10,000 nucleotides of DNA from Chrysomallon squamiferum (GCA_012295275.1 CM022671.1:34179183-34189182); one strand, 5' to 3'; numbered from the stretch's first letter, positions 1 through 7,251 are shown. Numbers and translations are program-made. Notes: generated from the sequence alone by a model not told the origin.

Positions 1-300
1 TGTGTGTAATAATGGACATGTATGTATATATATATATATACAGATATGTATGTATGTATGTATGTATGTTTGTATATGTGTGTATATTTATATATGTAAC
101 TCTCTCTCTCTATATATATATATGCATGTATCTATGTATGTATTTATATATATATGTATATGTATATATATACAGGTGTAGAAATGCAGTAAATGAATAT
201 TTTCAAACATTGTAAGGATCTGGATTTATTAGTATTATATATATATATACGCTTGCATGTTTATAATGTAGTATATGTATGTGTATGTAAGTCTATCAAT
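1..300. repeat. Mixed (TA)n/(TATG)n/(TC)n microsatellites
   Basis: Compound low-complexity DNA. Alternating TA lies at about 25-40, TATG/TGTA repeats at about 44-80, TC at 101-110 running into TA at 111-123, and a short (AT)n at about 237-249. Apparent open frames here, rich in Tyr, Ile, Met and Cys, are translations of the repeat and not genes. The tract lies 3' of the forkhead gene, which reads leftward on the minus strand. Confidence 0.9.
225..230 (-). terminator. Possible poly(A) signal for the forkhead gene
   Basis: The minus strand reads AATAAA here, about 180 bases after the in-frame TAG at 410-408. If the last forkhead exon is not spliced further, this would be a suitable cleavage and polyadenylation signal. 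In such AT-rich DNA the hexamer is common by chance, and no downstream GU-rich element is evident, so support is weak. Confidence 0.25.
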
Positions 301-407
301 GCAGTACAGTTATGTATACAGGTGTGTTAACGCGGTACGTGTACCAACGTGTAAGTGTAGTAATGCAGCGTGTGAGAGAGGGAAGTGACACCAAAATGTG
401 ACACTAT

Positions 408-1699
408 CTATTGTCTTGATAAAATTATTTCATACCTCGAGAACGAAGAATTCAGCTGATAGACAGGCTGGCTGCTGTTGTCGCTGTAGCTCTGCCACTG
501 GCAAGAGCTGCCGCCGTACACGTTCGAGTTGCACGTCGTCGCCGAGGGCGAGCTGCAGCTGCCGGCGTTGTGGTACCACTTCATGAAGGGATTGCCTATG
601 CTCTGCCTCAGCAGCGCCTCGTCCAGTCTGTACGCCCGCCGCTCCGCCTCGGTGTAAGGAGAGTACATAGAACCGTACACTGTAGGAGGGTGGTTGAACG
701 TCACCCCGGGGTTCAGGGCGGACCCGGGGGGGCGTTTCCCAGGTATCCGTTCGCCATGGGATACATTCCAAAGTCGCCTTCCTTCTTTCTTCCCCGACGT
801 CGAGATCGCCGTCGCTGGCGGAAATCGCCTCGCATGAAGTCTTGGATGTTGGCGGGGTGGATGGCCCAGTAGTTGCCTTTGCCGTCCTCGCAGCGTCCCG
901 CTTTGATGAAGCAGTCGTTCAAAGACAGGTTGTGTCTGACGCTGTTCCGCCAGCCCTGACCTCGGTTCAGGTAGTACGGGTAGTTCGTCTCGATCCAGGA
1001 ATAAATGGATCCAAGGTTGAGTCGTTTCTGGGAAGACTCTAAGATCGCCTTGCCGATGAGAGCGATGTAGGAGAGAGTCGGTTTGACGTCAGCGCCACTG
1101 GGTTTGGAGTCGTCGTCGTCGTTTTTGCCCTGCGGCTTCGGTTCGGTTTGGTTTTTGTTAAATTTCTCGCTGTTTTCGCTTTTCTCGCTTTCTTCGACTC
1201 CAGCCAGACTCGAGTCTTCGTTGGCATTCAACTGTTCTGTTAAAACAGCAGAACTCACGTCAGTTCGAAATCCATCGGATTCCTGTTCCAGTTTCAAATC
1301 CTCAATTTTAACCGGTTCTGGATTAATGTCAGGAATCATTTTGGACTCGTTGCCGTCGTATCGAGCTCTGAATTCAGCTGTAGAGTCTGCTCTGAAGTTT
1401 AACTGCTCCGATTCGCGCTGTGAGGAAAATTCGGTGAAGTCCGCGTCTCTGGAGGGAATCTTGCAGAAAGAAGGGTTGGAATTCGTGGCAAATCCACAGT
1501 GAAAAAAAGTGGAATCGGCATACGACGGCGGTTCTCTGGATATGAAACCAGAAGGGTTGTTGCTGCTGTAGTTCCCATAGCAGACGTCAGTATCGCCGTA
1601 GTGTCCGTGGTGAAGCTTTATGGTGCCGTTGTCGTAGTTGGCAGATGTCCCGTACAAGCTGGCCTGGTAGACGGCTTGGTCGTAGTGAACGTTTTGCAT
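408..1699 (-). CDS. foxQ2-like: FoxQ2-like forkhead transcription factor (apparent frameshift)
   Basis: Nuclear DNA-binding regulator of the forkhead family. FoxQ2 genes are known for roles in anterior or apical ectoderm patterning in many invertebrates. The start is ATG 1699-1697; the two in-frame codons before it are AAT and TTG, and an in-frame TAA at 1720-1718 closes the frame upstream. The first frame runs 328 residues to a TGA at 715-713. The N-terminus is rich in Tyr, Ser and Asn, with an acidic stretch (NDDDD, residues 193-197). The forkhead domain covers about 206-298: KPTLSYIALI, recognition helix GWRNSVRHNLSLNDCF at 249-264, GKGNYWAIHPAN at 273-284, RGDFRQRRR at 290-298. A basic tail (RSRRRGRKK, to 306) may be the nuclear localisation signal. 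The IHPAN..DF..GDFR block is typical of FoxQ2. Coding continues in the next frame after a one-base slip at 726-732, with strong G/C third positions, giving about 430 residues if read to TAG 410-408. The true end may instead be a splice donor at 435. No clear EH1 repressor motif is seen at the N-terminus. Confidence 0.86.
429..437 (-). other. Candidate splice donor ending the forkhead exon
   Basis: The coding strand reads TCGAG|GTATGA, with the donor GT at 435-434, a good match to AG|GTRNGN. Third-position G/C is high up to this point. It falls at once afterwards (TAT GAA ATA ATT TTA TCA AGA CAA TAG), as expected if coding stops here and an intron begins. A next exon would lie left of the window. 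The competing reading is a terminal exon ending at TAG 410-408. Confidence 0.45.
726..732 (-). other. Frameshift site at a C7 run in the forkhead gene
   Basis: On the coding strand the codons for Asn-Ala-Pro-Pro run into seven C's followed by GGGTCC. Read as given, the frame meets TGA nine bases after the proline codon at 727-725. With one extra base in the run, the frame passes through Pro-Gly-Ser-Ala-Leu-Asn-Pro-Gly into a long GC3-rich open frame ending at 408. A lost C in a homopolymer is the simplest cause. Programmed -1 slippage or a real disabling mutation are the alternatives. Confidence 0.8.
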
Positions 1700-1728
1700 A
1701 TTCAAATTCTCGAGGAGTTAATTCTCTG

Positions 1729-1751
1729 TTTTTTTTTTTTTTTTTTTTTTT
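1729..1751. repeat. 23-base T run (A run on the forkhead coding strand)
   Basis: An uninterrupted mononucleotide run lies 29 bases upstream of the forkhead ATG. It would fall in the 5' leader or the core promoter. Poly(dA:dT) tracts disfavour nucleosomes, so it may help keep this promoter open. The run length itself is likely to be polymorphic. Confidence 0.9.
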
Positions 1752-2226
1752 GTTCTTCCCCAAAACGAACACAATCGGCTTGTTACAGCGAATGTTTGAA
1801 AAACAACGCTCAACTAAGAATTACGCTCGACATCTCGAATTTACGTCGACAAATGACTAACGTTTGTAAGTTGTAGCCAAACTTTGTAACTTCGCCTCAA
1901 ACACACCTATTGTAGTTAATTAACTGGGAACGAGTTTCAGTTTATCATCCACTTCACCTGTCGAAATATTTCAGTGGCCAAATGTCGTCGCCTCTTTCTT
2001 TCTAATCTGCGAGACATTTCATTAGCTGACGGGTACCGCTTGCTAAAATACGATTGGTCAGTGTCTGAAGGGGTGGGCTACCAGTGGGCGTGGTTTGTGA
2101 ATATGGGTATAACAACACCGAGATAAGAAGCGTTGTGAAGTGTCCAACTCGGGACTAAACACAAACAATCAGTGATTAAGCTAATTCGAAAATAAAAAGC
2201 TTACAAATATGTGCTGAGTTTTGCGT
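1752..2226 (-). promoter_or_regulatory. 5' flank and putative promoter of the forkhead gene
   Basis: This stretch is less AT-rich and less repetitive than the DNA to its right. On the minus strand it has an NF-Y-type CCAAT box (GACCAATCG, core at 2057-2053), a CACCC element over about 2071-2079 and a KLF/Sp-type CCACGCCCAC at 2093-2084. On the plus strand there is a GATA match (AGATAAGA, 2121-2128). No TATA box stands at a usual distance from the start codon. The cluster sits about 350-430 bases upstream of the ATG, which suits a TATA-less promoter. Sites are motif matches only; the transcription start is unknown. Confidence 0.45.
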
Positions 2227-2237
2227 GTAAACAGCTG
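2227..2237 (+). promoter_or_regulatory. FOX site overlapping an E-box
   Basis: GTAAACA at 2227-2233 matches the core forkhead binding consensus RYMAACA exactly. It shares its last two bases with CAGCTG (2232-2237), a bHLH E-box. It lies about 530 bases upstream of the forkhead start, so it could serve auto- or cross-regulation by Fox proteins. A chance match cannot be excluded. Confidence 0.3.
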
Positions 2238-2483
2238 AAGTAGTGCAGGAAACACGATCGGAAGAATCAAGGTTCGGGTACTGATCAAGAGATGATACAC
2301 AACCAGACGCTCAAATTTGCTGTAATCAGTTTGGTACAAGGTACTCGTGATTTGTAATGAGTCAGAGAGTACTGATGATGGCTAAGAACAGACTAAACCT
2401 GTTTTAATATAAAGTGTTGTTAAATCTAAAATAGACAGGTTTTTGAAAACTTTTGGCTGTTTTTCTTTTTCTTTATTATTTCG
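2238..2483. other. Unassigned sequence upstream of the forkhead gene
   Basis: I see no gene, repeat or strong motif here. The sequence has moderate complexity and no long open frame. It could still belong to the distal forkhead promoter. Confidence 0.5.
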
Positions 2484-2612
2484 TTTTATTATTATTATTA
2501 TTATTATTATTGTTATTATTATTATTGTTGTTGTTGTTATTGTTGTTACAATTATTATTATAGTTATTATTATTAATACTATTATTATTATTAGTACTAT
2601 TATTATTATAAT

Positions 2613-2656
<44 letters not shown>

Positions 2657-2676
2657 TATTATTAGTAGTAGTAGTA
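2484..2676. repeat. Compound trinucleotide repeat (ATT)(GTT)(ATC)(AGT)
   Basis: Nearly pure triplet DNA. ATT repeats cover about 2487-2526, GTT about 2526-2548, interrupted ATT about 2550-2610, ATC about 2613-2657 and AGT about 2663-2676. Open frames on both strands are artefacts, reading as poly-Ile/Val, poly-Ser or poly-Asp. The stepwise change of unit suggests point mutation followed by repeat expansion. Confidence 0.95.
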
Positions 2677-2804
2677 TTTGACACACCGATTATGGAGAAG
2701 TGATTAGAATGGGAAATATCCATGCAAGACGTCGATTCTGCGATTCTTAGTACTCAAGAAAAATAATCGTAATGTCAATGTTTCAAAGTAACTTCACACA
2801 TGCA

Positions 2805-2858
2805 TACGTAAACACACACGCACACACACACAAACACACTCACAGACACACACACATT
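2805..2858. repeat. Imperfect (CA)n microsatellite
   Basis: CA repeats are broken by single substitutions (cgca, caaaca, ctca, caga). The flanks on both sides, 2677-2804 and 2859-3016, are AT-rich and show no gene. Confidence 0.9.
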
Positions 2859-3013
2859 CATGTTGTGAGTAAAATAAAACTATAATTAACATAACGCTAA
2901 AGAAAACAAAAAATTAATAAGATTATGTTGCTTTCAGTTTTATTAATCTGTTAGTTCCGAATAATCAAATAATAAATATATCTATCGAATATAAAATATA
3001 ATTATAGCGAAGA

Positions 3014-3016
<3 letters not shown>

Positions 3017-3096
<80 letters not shown>
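3017..3096. repeat. Perfect (AT)40 tract
   Basis: Eighty bases of uninterrupted alternating AT. It is self-complementary, so it can extrude a cruciform, and it is hard to sequence and size. Open frames of alternating Tyr and Ile here are artefacts. Confidence 0.97.
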
Positions 3097-3101
<5 letters not shown>

Positions 3102-3607
3102 AATATTAGTTCGGTTCTTGAAGAGATTTATAAATATTAGATTTATTTGTTTCAAAGAAAGAAGAAAAAGAAAAATCAATAAAATCAAGAAAGATAAATC
3201 TTGAAACAAACCAACAGAAAACTGAAGTCGGTAACAGCACTTTGTCTAAAAAAAAAAAAAAAGCAACCCATAAATAACTAAACAAATAAACAAACAAATA
3301 AATAACAATAATACAAATATATTTCATATCTTTTTTTCTTCTTTTTTATCCATATGGTGAAAACATATATTACATATACTCTTATATATCCAGATATTAA
3401 TATATAAATATTTATTAGTGAAATAATACTAAACTAAACAAAACAAAAATAGAACGATAATAACTACAACAATAATAACAACCACTAGTTAAAACCTTTT
3501 TTCGATGATTTATTTTTTTTTTTTTTTTTTTTTTATTCTTGTTTTGGAGGAAAAACATTAAATTTAAAATAAATATAATAAATAAATAAAAAAAAAAAAA
3601 AAAAAAA
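3097..3607. repeat. A/T-rich low-complexity block with poly(A) and poly(T) runs
   Basis: The block contains A15 at 3248-3262, degenerate AAAT/AAAC repeats at about 3268-3315, T22 at 3513-3534 and A20 at 3588-3607. The T22 and A20 runs face each other 53 bases apart and could fold back on themselves. I see no coding signal and no recognisable SINE body before any of the A runs. Confidence 0.8.
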
Positions 3608-3662
3608 TAAGTAAATATTTCAAATAATTTTATGTTCGTTCCCTAATTCATTAATTCATCTG

Positions 3663-3667
<5 letters not shown>

Positions 3668-3730
<63 letters not shown>
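3668..3730. repeat. (TC)n microsatellite, 63 bases
   Basis: Perfect alternating TC. A homopyrimidine/homopurine mirror repeat of this length can form triplex (H-) DNA, and in flies GA tracts bind GAF-type factors. Whether it acts here is unknown. Confidence 0.96.
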
Positions 3731-3731
<1 letters not shown>

Positions 3732-3849
3732 GCTCCTTCACGACAAATAATTAAATTTCTTGGCTACCTAATAATTATTCCTCTCAAGTTGGCTGCAATC
3801 CAATAATTCATTTTTGTTTCAAGTACCTGTTATTTTTTTCTCCTTTATC

Positions 3850-4140
3850 TGACGATTATTTAACGAGTGATCGGCAGTCGCCAAATCGTCGAGTGATTTA
3901 AAATCAAAGAAAGCAAATAGCAAACTCGATGACAACCGAACCATACGAAACTATTCGGTTCGATCCGTGAAACACGGCGGACAATGACGAAAGTGATGCA
4001 AAGACATTCCTGACGGTAAGTTTCGTATCTCGGACGAAACGAGAATCTCGTATTAAGTTGATTCCTGTGCTTCGAGTATTCAAAGGAAATCGTAATGGAG
4101 GCGATTTTGGTTTGTCTGTTTGGGAACTGACAAAGATTGC
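3850..4140 (+). other. CpG-retaining patch with a consensus splice donor
   Basis: Many CpGs stand out against CpG-poor, AT-rich surroundings (acgag, gtcgcc, tcgtcgag, cggcgg, ctcggacgaaacgag). A strong donor, G|GTAAGT, lies at 4016-4021 on the plus strand. An inverted repeat AACCGAA (3934-3940) / TTCGGTT (3954-3960) precedes it. The short ATG frames before the donor close quickly, so if this is an exon it would be non-coding. It could be a 5' untranslated exon, an lncRNA start, an enhancer or an eroded repeat. The 99-residue minus-strand open frame across it has no recognisable domain. Confidence 0.3.
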
Positions 4141-4528
4141 AGGTATTTTGGCACATCAAAGAGACTGATTTTCTTATTTAATATCATCGGCGTTTGAACT
4201 TCTTTGAGGGGGGCTTATGTTTAAAGAATTATCAGGTATTATTAATTTGAAAATAAATAAAACAAGTACGGTACAACAGAAAAAAGTAAATTAATAACAT
4301 AAAATAAAGACCTCAGAAATCGTTATTAATCTTAATAAAGGATGATATAATTTTAAGAAAAGATAATATAAGGGAATAAAACTAAACAAAAACATTTCGT
4401 TTAATTATTTAGTTATTGTTTTTTAACTTCTGCTATCTCTAGATTTCGCTTTACTTGGTGGATAATTTACATTCATGCATATCACATTTTCAGGTTTTAA
4501 TTTTTCGGTTTTTAATTTTTGTCTTGTA
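4141..4528. other. AT-rich stretch, nothing recognised
   Basis: Low CpG, many short A runs and no open frame of coding character. I see no tRNA, repeat family or promoter signature. Confidence 0.6.

Positions 4529-4568
<40 letters not shown>
4529..4568. repeat. (ATT)n microsatellite
   Basis: About thirteen near-perfect ATT units. The minus-strand open frame across it contains poly-Ile from the repeat and is not a gene. Confidence 0.95.
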
Positions 4569-4570
<2 letters not shown>

Positions 4571-4731
4571 AAGAATTTATTATTTTTAACTTTCTCTAGG
4601 AAAATAAAATAACGATTAAAAAATAAATGAATTACATAAAGCAATATCACCTTTTATTGGATGAAATTCAGAGCTGAAATATTTATTTATCTGTACCTAA
4701 TTATAAGAAGTGAAAGTACAACTTAATAACT

Positions 4732-4825
4732 AACTAACTAAATAAATAAATAAAAAATCAATAATAATAAAAATGATGGTGATGATAATGGTGGTGGTGA
4801 TGATGATGCTGATGATAATAAGAAG
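4732..4825. repeat. Degenerate AAAT and GAT/GGT repeats
   Basis: Short AAAT units occur at about 4739-4755, followed by ATG/GTG/GAT triplets at about 4773-4822. Most units are interrupted, so the tract is old or short-lived compared with the perfect repeats nearby. Confidence 0.75.
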
Positions 4826-5040
4826 AACACATCTTTTCTTGAAAGCCATTAATTTTATTGGCTAAAAAGATTCATTTGGTAGATACTGTATATATAAATA
4901 ATAACACACATACAGTAAATAATAAACAAGGATTAATTTCTACATACATCCAATGTTCTTTTTGTTGTGAAATATCCTTAAATATTTATTAACTTTCTGT
5001 TTTTGTTTTATGTTTAATAATAAAGACCAACAAGATCTTT
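4826..5040. other. AT-rich stretch, nothing recognised
   Basis: No coding frame, CpG patch or clear motif is visible. Stop codons are frequent in all frames. Confidence 0.55.
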
Positions 5041-5141
5041 AATAAATAAATAAATAAATAAATAGATAAACAAGCAATTAAACAAACAAACATACTAAAG
5101 ATACTATTAGTAATAAATAAATAAAAAATATATAAAAAAAT

Positions 5142-5186
<45 letters not shown>

Positions 5187-5256
5187 TTGTAGTAATAGTA
5201 TTAGTAGTATTGTAGTAGTAATAATAATTACGATGATGATGATGATGATGATGATA
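5041..5256. repeat. Compound (AAAT)n / (AAT)n / (AGT)n / (ATG)n repeats
   Basis: AAAT repeats cover about 5041-5064, near-perfect AAT about 5146-5185, AGT-type triplets about 5190-5224 and ATG about 5232-5256. The unit order resembles a mirror of the 2484-2676 tract, again with units that differ by one base. Confidence 0.9.
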
Positions 5257-5419
5257 AACGAATGAACAAATGAGCTCGCCAGCTATCCAATTTGTTTTTA
5301 CAGAAATACATTTTTTATCACACCAGTCGTCTTTATCTAATTTTAAGTGACAAAGTGTGGCTGATATTTTTAATCTCTGTGTTATTTAACACGTAATTAG
5401 TTAAATCGCTTAATTCGCT

Positions 5420-5560
5420 GCAGGCGTAGGTTCCCGCCACTTTTGGTGTAGCGCGTGCGCTGACGTTGTTTCTTTGCCAATTTCGTTTGCTACTTGTGTA
5501 TTGCTACAGCAACTGGCGGGATCAAACGAGGCGCGCGCGCGCGCACGTGGAAGGTGTTAG
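5420..5560. promoter_or_regulatory. Orphan promoter-like CpG patch
   Basis: A compact GC-rich island in AT-rich DNA, dense in known promoter motifs. E2F-like TTCCCGCC lies at 5431-5438, with its inverse TGGCGGGA at 5514-5521. NRF1-like GCGCGTGCGC is at 5451-5460, a TGACG half-CRE at 5461-5465 and CCAAT at 5477-5481. An RFX X-box-like ATTGCTACAGCAAC is at 5500-5513 (one mismatch to RYYNYYWWRRNRAC). (GC)7 at 5531-5544 runs into a CACGTG E-box at 5544-5549. No coding exon is seen within several hundred bases on either side. It may start a non-coding or 5' untranslated exon, or be an enhancer. The motifs are seen; the activity is inferred. Confidence 0.4.
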
Positions 5561-5673
5561 TTCTTGACAGGTTGTAATATTTAACTTACAAAGTTGTTTT
5601 AATTTAGAATATGAAAACTGGAGAAAATATATCTCTTTTATTTGTTTATTTGCTTATTTATTTGCTTAGTAAC

Positions 5674-5965
5674 TGCTACTACTACTACTGCTGCTGCTGC
5701 TGTTGTTGTTGTTATTTTTGTTCGTTATCCTTTGTAATACAGGTTCATTACAAAATCCTTGTCTAGATTTCAGTTTTCTTAATTTTCTTTCTTTCTTCTT
5801 CTTCTTCTTATTCGTCTTCATCGTCTTCTTCTTTTATTCTAATTAATTATTGCTTGAACTGTATTGTTAATGTTAACATTTTCTTTTGGTCTTTTTGATA
5901 CTAGTTTTTCATTTTTGTTATTTATTTATTTATTTGTTGTTGTTTTTGTTATTATTATTATTAAA
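5674..5965. repeat. Triplet repeats (CTA)(CTG)(TTG), (TTC)n and TTTA/ATT
   Basis: CTA, CTG and TTG units run into each other at about 5674-5714. An interrupted TTC tract lies at about 5786-5834, then TTTA, TTG and ATT units at about 5919-5964. The CTA to CTG to TTG series is again a chain of single-base unit changes. No coding use is indicated. Confidence 0.85.
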
Positions 5966-5985
5966 GTGAATATAATTTAATATAA

Positions 5986-6024
5986 TATTAAGTAATTATA
6001 ATTTACTTAATAAATTTTATTCTA

Positions 6025-6055
<31 letters not shown>
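5986..6055. repeat. AT-rich hairpin followed by A26
   Basis: TATTAAGTAA (5986-5995) and TTACTTAATA (6003-6012) form a perfect ten-base-pair stem with a seven-base loop. A 26-base A run follows at 6030-6055. Such stems are less surprising in AT-rich DNA. No retroposon body could be recognised upstream of the A run. Confidence 0.7.
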
Positions 6056-6282
6056 TATCTGATGTCCTTTTCGTTTTGAAAAATTCATTTTAAATTTAGT
6101 AATAAGATCACTAATTAATTTGAAAATCCAGTGCTTCTGTTTATTATTTTAATTTTAAAACAGAATAACTTAGTTATGTCTAATTTTATGATAAATGTAA
6201 TATTTGCTGGAAACACATAAAATAGTGGATTAAATCGATGAATATTTAAATAAATAATGAAATAAATAAATAATCGAAAAAT

Positions 6283-6283
<1 letters not shown>
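6056..6283. other. AT-rich stretch, nothing recognised
   Basis: No coding frame or motif cluster. The minus-strand open frame reaching to 6345 owes its length to the neighbouring AAT repeat. Confidence 0.55.

Positions 6284-6335
<52 letters not shown>
6284..6335. repeat. (AAT)n microsatellite
   Basis: About seventeen near-perfect AAT units; the minus strand reads poly-Tyr or poly-Ile. A short ATT block follows at about 6357-6368. Confidence 0.95.
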
Positions 6336-6336
<1 letters not shown>

Positions 6337-6368
6337 TAACAACAATCGTGAACATCATTATTATTATT

Positions 6369-6720
6369 CACGAATATGTTTCTTACTGTTAAATATATGA
6401 CGCATATAATTTTATTTGCAATTCTAAAAATGAAGTTAAAGAAGAAAATAATTACATTGCCTGTACCGACAGTAGCAAGACTAATAGCTCATGAAAGGTC
6501 AGAAATAAATTAAATTAGAAAACTGAAATGAAAATAATATACAAGAATGTGTGTGAGATTAGATAAAACGTTAAAAAATTTAAATCATTATAAATAACAA
6601 TAAATTGAAATATTGAAATATTTAAGATATTTTATAATTTAGAAAGTATATCATATCAATTTTTTTTTATAAAGATTAATAACGATTTCTGAGATTTTGA
6701 AAACGAACAACAATAGCAAT
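6369..6720. other. AT-rich stretch, nothing recognised
   Basis: Unique-looking but very AT-rich DNA without an open frame, CpG patch or repeat tract beyond short A and T runs. Confidence 0.55.
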
Positions 6721-6751
6721 AATAAATAAATAAATAAATAAATAAATAAAT
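6721..6751. repeat. (AAAT)n microsatellite
   Basis: About eight near-perfect AAAT units. Confidence 0.93.
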
Positions 6752-6822
6752 ACTTTACATTAAACAACATTACAAAATATTCCAGCTTGTTGCTAAGATT
6801 TTGTCAACGAGAATTTAGCACG

Positions 6823-6870
6823 GACGGATCAGAGATCTTGAAAATTAATTTTCAAACCAGCGAATCCGTC
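6823..6870. repeat. Nested symmetric palindrome
   Basis: An 18-base perfect palindrome, TTGAAAATTAATTTTCAA (6838-6855), sits at the centre of an outer inverted repeat GACGGAT (6823-6829) / ATCCGTC (6864-6870). Both spacers are exactly eight bases and are not complementary to each other. This two-level dyad with equal spacing suggests a bound dimeric or tetrameric protein, a cruciform, or the end of a small mobile element. A TATATATAG stretch starts four bases after the outer arm. Confidence 0.6.
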
Positions 6871-6981
6871 ACTTTATATATAGTGTACTGACAGAAGATT
6901 TTAAATTTAACAATTACTTTTAGAGCGCACACTTAATACTTCATAGCACGCACACGTTCTCCTATTTCTGCTGCGTCGCGC

Positions 6982-7002
6982 TAACTTCTTTAGCAGAAGT
7001 TA
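6982..7002. repeat. Perfect 8-bp stem hairpin
   Basis: TAACTTCT (6982-6989) and AGAAGTTA (6995-7002) enclose the loop TTAGC. It lies next to a small CpG cluster (ctgcgtcgcgc, about 6970-6981). It is too short for a microRNA precursor and has no U tract, so its role, if any, is unknown. Confidence 0.5.
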
Positions 7003-7184
7003 AATTGTGTTTTAAATGCGAGATAGTTCAGTTTTTCAGTTCCTTCTAAAAGCACTTGATGAACAAGTTTGTGCGAGTGAGAGATAAAAGAATGAATATT
7101 AAATTTTGTTTCGTTTTGTTAACTCTTGACTCGTAAGCTCAGTGTAAATAAAATAAAAATAAAAATCACGAAATTAGACGAACA

Positions 7185-7188
<4 letters not shown>
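7003..7188. other. AT-rich stretch, nothing recognised
   Basis: No gene, repeat or convincing motif is visible. Confidence 0.5.

Positions 7189-7251
<63 letters not shown>

Noticed and set aside
1083-1502. 139-residue plus-strand open frame opposite the forkhead gene
   Set aside because: It is antisense to the coding region and Ser/Leu/Phe-rich, as expected from the complement of the acidic, serine-rich forkhead N-terminus. The plus-strand frames at 570-872, 842-1042 and 1499-1876 are likewise shadows.
2382-2723. Open frames rich in Asp/Ile (minus) and Ile/Val/Ser (plus)
   Set aside because: They are translations of triplet repeats, with no complex protein sequence beyond the array. The same holds for the frames at 12-215, 2982-3209, 4423-4650, 6115-6345, 7622-7831 and 8141-8380.
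3918-3966. Possible tRNA or tRNA-derived SINE: GGTTCGATCC resembles a B box, TAGCAAACTCG an A box
   Set aside because: The A box has a mismatch at a key position, spacing is about 39 rather than about 44, and no acceptor or anticodon stem can be formed. The minus-strand match near 9013-9050 is weaker still.
3860-4159. 99-residue minus-strand open frame
   Set aside because: No recognisable domain, no splice context and no coding-type codon bias; it overlaps a CpG patch explained better as regulatory or non-coding.
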